Source: Bartonella queenslandensis (GTDB lineage Bacteria; Pseudomonadota; Alphaproteobacteria; Rhizobiales; Rhizobiaceae). Taken from it: 64,000 nt of DNA. The DNA lies in the NCBI RefSeq assembly GCF_018155095.1, contig NZ_NAAI01000005.1, positions 1 to 64,000 on the forward strand, written 5' to 3'. The position numbers and the translations under genes are program-made. Position 1 is the first letter of the stretch; each line of letters opens with the position of its first letter. The notes under the pieces were generated by a model, which saw nothing but the letters and a program-made list of their open reading frames with translations, searched no databases and had not been told where the DNA came from. Positions 58,693 to 64,000 of the stretch are shown here, piece after piece.

Positions 58693-60102
58693 TTAAACAG
58701 AATAGTACATATCAAATTCAACAGGATGGGGCGTTGTTTCGTAACGTAGGACTTCTTGCATTTTCACTTGAATAAAGGAATTAATCTGATCATCATCAAA
58801 AACATCGCCAGCTTTAAGAAAGCCACGATCTTTGTCGAGTGCTTCAAGTGCTTCACGCAGACTTCCTGAAACGGTAGGGATTTCTTTGCGTTCTTTTAAG
58901 GGAAGATCATAAAGATCTTTATCCATAGCATGTCCAGGGTGAATTTTATTTTTGATTCCATCAAGACCAGCCATTAAGAGGGCTGCAAATGCTAAATAGG
59001 GATTTGCTGTTGGATCTGGAAAACGAACTTCTACGCGTTTTGAATTTGGTGAAGAACTCATTGGAATACGGCAAGATGCAGAACGATTACGTGCCGAATA
59101 GGCAAGAAGGACAGGAGCTTCATAACCAGGAACTAAACGCTTATAAGAATTTGTGGATGGATTGGTAAAGGCATTAATTGCTTTTGCGTGTTTAATAACA
59201 CCACCGATAAAGAATAAACAGGTTTCTGAGAGTCCGGCATATTCATTTCCCGCAAAAATGGGTTTGCCATCTTTCCAGATGGAGATATGAACATGCATTC
59301 CAGATCCGTTATCACCAAAAATTGGTTTTGGCATGAAGGTTGCTGTTTTTCCATAACTGTTTGCTATTTGATGCACGACATATTTAAAAATTTGCATCTT
59401 ATCTGCTTCGCGAACAAGCGTATCAAAACGAATACCCAATTCATGTTGGCCCGCTGCTACTTCGTGATGGTGTTTTTCAACATGTACCCCCATATCTTTG
59501 AGTGCTGTGAGCATTTCAGAACGCATATCTTGGCAGGAATCAATCGGCGGGACGGGAAGATAACCTCCCTTCATTCGTGGGCGATGTCCTAGATTGCCTG
59601 TTTCATATTCCGTATCATCATTGGAAGGAAGTTCACTTGAATCAAGTCTAAACCCTGTGTTGTAAGGGTCTGTTTTATAACGTACATCATCAAAGATAAA
59701 AAATTCTGCTTCTGGACCTATATTGATTGTATCTCCAATGCCTAAAGACTTCATATAAACTTCAGCCCTTTTGGCGATAGAACGAGGATCCCTACGGTAA
59801 AACTCACCAGAGACAGGATCAAGTACGTCACAAAATATGACCAAAGTAGATTGAGCAAAAAAAGGATCAATATGCGCTGTTTTGGGATCAGGCATTAAAA
59901 CCATATCAGATTCATTAATTGTTTTCCAACCAGCAATTGAAGAACCATCAAACATAACGCCATCACTAAAGGTATCTTCGCTGATTTCTGCGATATCCAT
60001 TGTAATGTGATGTAATTTTCCTCGTGGATCAGTAAAACGTAAATCAACAAAACGGATTTCGTTGTCTGCGATCTGTTTGATAATATCTGATGCGGTTGTC
60101 AT
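58693..60102 (-). CDS. glnA: Glutamine synthetase type I
   Basis: 469 residues from the ATG at 60102, with AAGGA 8 bases upstream (a TTG two codons earlier is discarded). GlnA makes glutamine from glutamate and ammonia as a dodecamer. Motifs are [10 protein letters not shown], the metal-binding [40 protein letters not shown], and [10 protein letters not shown]. The adenylylation tyrosine is in the DLYDLP loop near residue 397. It follows glnB in the standard rhizobial glnBA order. Confidence 0.97.
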   Translation of the reverse strand: MTTASDIIKQIADNEIRFVDLRFTDPRGKLHHITMDIAEISEDTFSDGVMFDGSSIAGWKTINESDMVLMPDPKTAHIDPFFAQSTLVIFCDVLDPVSGEFYRRDPRSIAKRAEVYMKSLGIGDTINIGPEAEFFIFDDVRYKTDPYNTGFRLDSSELPSNDDTEYETGNLGHRPRMKGGYLPVPPIDSCQDMRSEMLTALKDMGVHVEKHHHEVAAGQHELGIRFDTLVREADKMQIFKYVVHQIANSYGKTATFMPKPIFGDNGSGMHVHISIWKDGKPIFAGNEYAGLSETCLFFIGGVIKHAKAINAFTNPSTNSYKRLVPGYEAPVLLAYSARNRSASCRIPMSSSPNSKRVEVRFPDPTANPYLAFAALLMAGLDGIKNKIHPGHAMDKDLYDLPLKERKEIPTVSGSLREALEALDKDRGFLKAGDVFDDDQINSFIQVKMQEVLRYETTPHPVEFDMYYSV

Positions 60103-60159
60103 ATTCAATTTCCTTAATATGGCGTTGAGGGTGATAAAAAAGTAAATTTTTGTTGTCTA

Positions 60160-60540
<381 letters not shown>

Positions 60541-60544
60541 TCAC

Positions 60545-60572
60545 ATTATATTGACAACTGTAAGATGTCCAA
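60545..60572 (-). promoter_or_regulatory. Probable promoter of glnB-glnA
   Basis: On the minus strand TTGGAC is followed after 16 bases by a perfect TATAAT. It gives a leader of about 40 bases before the glnB start codon. No sigma-54 type GG-N10-GC site was noticed near it. Confidence 0.55.
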
Positions 60573-61540
60573 CAGATACTTTGTGCACAAAAAGTCGACA
60601 ATAATGATACTTTATGCTCTTGGAGGAGATTTTTTGTAGAATTAATGTGAAATATTGTTGTTTTGGAAAAAATCTTACACTTTCTTTTGTAAAGAATTAA
60701 AATAATATAATAAGAAATTTTATTTTTTTATTGAATAATAGGTTGATTTATAAGGATAATTATACAATTTTTCATATTGAATGAGAAATGCTAATAGCGT
60801 GAGATTTTTTCATTTTAGATTTTTTTAATCGTTACTCAATCAAAACAATATCTGTGTATATCCTAAATCGTACGCGTGTGTGGATAAAAATGATTAAGAG
60901 AGAAATAAAATGCCTATAATAGATGGCGTTTCAAATATAAGGGCTTTGGGGTAGTAATGGGGACTGGCTAATTATCATAATAGCGGCGGTTTGCTCCATC
61001 ATTAAGTATAAAGGTGCTGATGTACAATGATGGATGTATTAATATATCATTCACAGGAGATGTTGTTGGGAGCACTGAGAGATGTTTTTTTTAACAAGTA
61101 TTTGAATTGGCAATGCAAATATATTCCGTCTGGGGTATTCTGTCTTTTCGTGAGGCGCATGATCTTGTTAGAGAATGCTATAAACCAAAGCATGAAGCAA
61201 TGCGCAATTCTCATTATAAGATCTCGCTGCGAGTGCTTTTGAAAATCATCAAGATAAGAATTAAAAGGAGCTGGTAAAAATGAATTTTTTATATCCTCAA
61301 AAATTTTTATTCTTCTCAAATTAGGCTGTCTGATCGTTTCAGATAGAAGCAAACAGAGAGGAGATTCAATTATGCATGCGTTCCTATTTGGCAATATGAA
61401 AACTGAAACAGCTTATAAAGTGCTATCGTTTCAGTTTTTGTTTCAGATATATTGCTGTATTGGAATGAGATATTAATTTACAGACGACAATAAAAGTGCA
61501 GGGTTTTTTTTGTATGCCATATCTTCAAGGGTCCGCTTTT
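60573..61540. other. Spacer between uvrA and glnB, no supported gene
   Basis: About 970 AT-rich bases. An unlisted 54-codon frame at 61113-61277 (starting MQIYSVWGILSFREAHDLV) reads like real protein but has no family I know and no strong ribosome-binding site, so it may be a remnant. Overlapping frames on the other strand are no better. No RNA gene was recognised. Confidence 0.5.
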
Positions 61541-64000
61541 TTAAGAGTTTGAATTGTAGAGAGATTGGCGTAGTAAAACATCTTTTAGAAATTTTCCCGT
61601 ATAGGAAGCGGGAACTTTAATAATGTCTTCAGGGCGTCCAATTGCAACGATTTCACCACCGCGATCTCCACCTTCTGGTCCTAAATCAATAATCCAGTCG
61701 GCTGTCTTGATAACGTCAAGGTTATGTTCAATGACGATGACGGTGTTGCCTTGCTCGACCAGTTCATGGAGCACTTCAAGAAGTTTGGAAATATCATGAA
61801 AATGTAAACCTGTTGTCGGTTCATCCAAAATGTAGAGTGTACGTCCTGTTGTTTTACGTGAAAGTTCTTTTGCAAGTTTTACACGTTGTGCTTCTCCACC
61901 AGAAAGTGTGGTTGCTTGCTGTCCTACTTTTATGTAACCCAATCCTACTTTAATAAGGGTCTTCATTTTATTATGAATAGCGGGAACAGCGTGAAAAAAC
62001 TCCTCTGCTTTTTCTATTGTCATATCCAAAATATCGGCGATAGACTGACCTTTGAATTTTATTTCTAATGTTTCTCGATTATAGCGTTTTCCTTTGCAGA
62101 CATCACAAGTCACATAGACATCCGGTAAAAAGTGCATTTCAATTTTGATGACTCCATCGCCCTGACAGGCTTCGCAGCGTCCTCCTTTAACATTAAATGA
62201 AAAACGCCCTGCTTTATAACCACGGGCTTTTGATTCTGGAAGTTCGGAAAACCAGTCACGAATCGGTGTAAAAGCGCCTGTATAGGTTGCGGGATTAGAG
62301 CGTGGGGTGCGTCCAATGGGGGACTGGTTGATATCGATAACTTTATCAAGAAATTCTAATCCCTCAATTTTATCATAGCGAGCAGGACTGTGATGACTTC
62401 CCATGATCTGATGTGATGCTGCTTTGAAAAGTGTTTCAATAAGAAATGTTGATTTTCCTCCTCCAGAAACACCGGTTATGCATGTGAAGGTTCCAAGAGG
62501 GATATTTGCACTGATGTTTTTAAGATTATTGCCTTTGGCGCCGATGACTTTAAGGTTTTTTGATTTTGATATTTTGCGTCGCTCAGTCGGTATTCTAACA
62601 GCCATTTTTCCTGAAAGATATTGTCCTGTGAGAGAGGCTTGATTCTCTATAATTTCTTGCGGTGTTCCTTGCGCTATGATTTTACCACCATGAACACCTG
62701 CAGCTGGCCCCATATCGACAACATGGTCTGCCGTGAGAATAGCATCTTCATCATGTTCAACAACAATAACTGTATTGCCAAGATCGCGCAAATGGCGCAG
62801 CATTTCCAAAAGGCGTTCATTATCCCGTTGATGTAAACCGATAGATGGTTCGTCTAAAATATAAAGGACGCCTGTAAGACCAGAACCAATCTGGGAGGCT
62901 AATCGAATACGTTGGCTTTCTCCCCCTGAAAGGGTCCCTGAATTCCGAGATAAGGTAAGATATTCCAGTCCTACATGATTTAAAAAAGCGAGCCGTTCGC
63001 GAATTTCTTTTAAAATACGTACCGCAATATTACGTTGTTTTTCCGTGAGATATTGATGGATATTGGCAAACCAATCATCTGCTTTTAGAATAGAAAGATC
63101 TGATATTTGTCCAATATGCATCCCATGGATTTTCACAGCAAGGGCCTCTGGTTTTAAACGATAACCATGACAGGCTGGGCAAGGCGAAGAAGACATATAA
63201 CGCTCAATTTCTTCACGGGACCAAGCAGAATCGGTTTCTTTCCAGCGTCTTTCCATATTGGGGATAATTCCTTCAAAAGGCTGAGTTGTTTTATGCGAAC
63301 CAGAATCGTTTTTATAGATAAAAGAGATTTCATTTCTTTTTGTACCATAGAGAATAGCTTGTTGTGCTTCATCGGAGAGTTCACACCACTGGTCTGTGAG
63401 TTTGAAACCGTAAGCTTTTCCTAATGCGTCTAAGGTTTGGCTATAATAAAGTGAATCTGATTTAGACCAAGGCGCAATGGCTCCATCTTTTAAAGTAAGA
63501 TTTTTATTGGGCACAATTTTCAGTGGATCCATTGCCTTTTTGATGCCTAGTCCATCGCAAAGAGGACAGGCTCCAAAAGGATTATTGAACGAAAAAAGGC
63601 GTGGTTCAATTTCTGGGATAGAGAAACCTGATACAGGGCAGGAAAATTTTTCTGAAAAAAGAAGTCGTTTGTGCGTATCATTTTTTGACTTATGAGCAGA
63701 TTCTTTTGCTGTTTCTTTTTGTGCCAAGGGTTGGTCTGCCATTTCAGCAATGGCAAGTCCATTTGCTAGCTGTAAACAGGTTTCTATACTATCAGCCAAG
63801 CGAGAGGTGATATCCTTTTGTACAACAATGCGGTCTACCACCACATCGATGTCGTGTTTATACTTTTTATCAAGAGGTGGAATATCAGGGATTTCATAGA
63901 ATTTTCCATCAACTTTAGCACGTTGAAATCCCTTTTTTAAAAGTTCTGTTAGCTCTTTTTTATATTCTCCCTTTCGTCCTCGCACCAAAGGGGCCATAAT
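61541..64000 (-). CDS. uvrA: Excinuclease ABC subunit A (5' end outside window)
   Basis: 819 C-terminal residues; the frame is open to the right edge, so the N-terminal part, including the first Walker A, lies outside. UvrA finds bulky DNA lesions with UvrB. The first zinc finger ([13 protein letters not shown] region), the first signature [16 protein letters not shown], second Walker [14 protein letters not shown], zinc finger CEACQGDG with [10 protein letters not shown], and second signature [16 protein letters not shown] are all present. The last residues beyond KDVLLRQ are variable. Confidence 0.97.
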   Translation of the reverse strand: MMAPLVRGRKGEYKKELTELLKKGFQRAKVDGKFYEIPDIPPLDKKYKHDIDVVVDRIVVQKDITSRLADSIETCLQLANGLAIAEMADQPLAQKETAKESAHKSKNDTHKRLLFSEKFSCPVSGFSIPEIEPRLFSFNNPFGACPLCDGLGIKKAMDPLKIVPNKNLTLKDGAIAPWSKSDSLYYSQTLDALGKAYGFKLTDQWCELSDEAQQAILYGTKRNEISFIYKNDSGSHKTTQPFEGIIPNMERRWKETDSAWSREEIERYMSSSPCPACHGYRLKPEALAVKIHGMHIGQISDLSILKADDWFANIHQYLTEKQRNIAVRILKEIRERLAFLNHVGLEYLTLSRNSGTLSGGESQRIRLASQIGSGLTGVLYILDEPSIGLHQRDNERLLEMLRHLRDLGNTVIVVEHDEDAILTADHVVDMGPAAGVHGGKIIAQGTPQEIIENQASLTGQYLSGKMAVRIPTERRKISKSKNLKVIGAKGNNLKNISANIPLGTFTCITGVSGGGKSTFLIETLFKAASHQIMGSHHSPARYDKIEGLEFLDKVIDINQSPIGRTPRSNPATYTGAFTPIRDWFSELPESKARGYKAGRFSFNVKGGRCEACQGDGVIKIEMHFLPDVYVTCDVCKGKRYNRETLEIKFKGQSIADILDMTIEKAEEFFHAVPAIHNKMKTLIKVGLGYIKVGQQATTLSGGEAQRVKLAKELSRKTTGRTLYILDEPTTGLHFHDISKLLEVLHELVEQGNTVIVIEHNLDVIKTADWIIDLGPEGGDRGGEIVAIGRPEDIIKVPASYTGKFLKDVLLRQSLYNSNS

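Noticed and set aside
61047-61394. 115-codon minus-strand frame between uvrA and glnB
   Set aside because: No family, no ribosome-binding site, and overlapping frames of similar quality on the other strand.

Overview
The window is a chromosomal segment of an AT-rich alphaproteobacterium, almost certainly a Bartonella. The evidence is the low-GC Rhizobiales-type gene order (tuf, S10-spc-alpha ribosomal cluster, then a Do-like protease), an NdvA-type exporter, DivK and ATP12 genes, long decaying AT-rich spacers, and host-adapted extras (a classical autotransporter and FHA/CDI-like fragments). I cannot fix the species from sequence alone.

Layout. 1-14.7 kb: the 3' end of tuf, then rpsJ to rplO, secY, adk, rpsM, rpsK, rpoA and rplQ, all on the + strand and ending in a strong terminator. 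14.9-26.2 kb: degP-like protease, rarA, recA, alaS, ndvA (minus strand) and rluC. 26.2-31.3 kb: an AT-rich accessory stretch holding two decayed copies of the divK leader plus 5' end, alternating with two paralogous small exported proteins and ending at intact divK. 31.5-39.1 kb: rplM-rpsI, recJ, parE, lipB, and a lemA-ygcG pair. 39.1-44.0 kb: a methyltransferase pseudogene, an orphan hutH, a third relative of the small exported proteins, and an amino-acid permease. 44.1-50 kb: a decayed FHA/CDI-like toxin-immunity array. 50.9-53.6 kb: an autotransporter. 54.1-57.1 kb: a three-gene ATP-grasp ligase/EamA exporter island between imperfect direct repeats. 57.2-64 kb: ATP12 chaperone, an exported protein, glnB-glnA, and uvrA (cut by the window end).

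The most interesting locus is 44.9-49.8 kb. An FhaB C-terminal haemagglutinin segment is broken by two homopolymer frameshifts and one nonsense codon. It runs in frame into a 334-codon ORF carrying a GHSRG nucleophile elbow, as in alpha/beta-hydrolase lipases. That ORF overlaps by 4 bases a six-cysteine lipoprotein gene. Two further intact, one truncated and one broken copy of the lipoprotein gene follow, with a second FhaB segment and a remnant of a divergent toxin. I read this as an array of displaced CDI-type cassettes with a predicted lipid-attacking toxin and periplasmic lipoprotein immunity proteins. The function is inference; the duplications, overlaps and broken reading frames are directly visible.

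No tRNA, rRNA, CRISPR array or intact insertion sequence was recognised.
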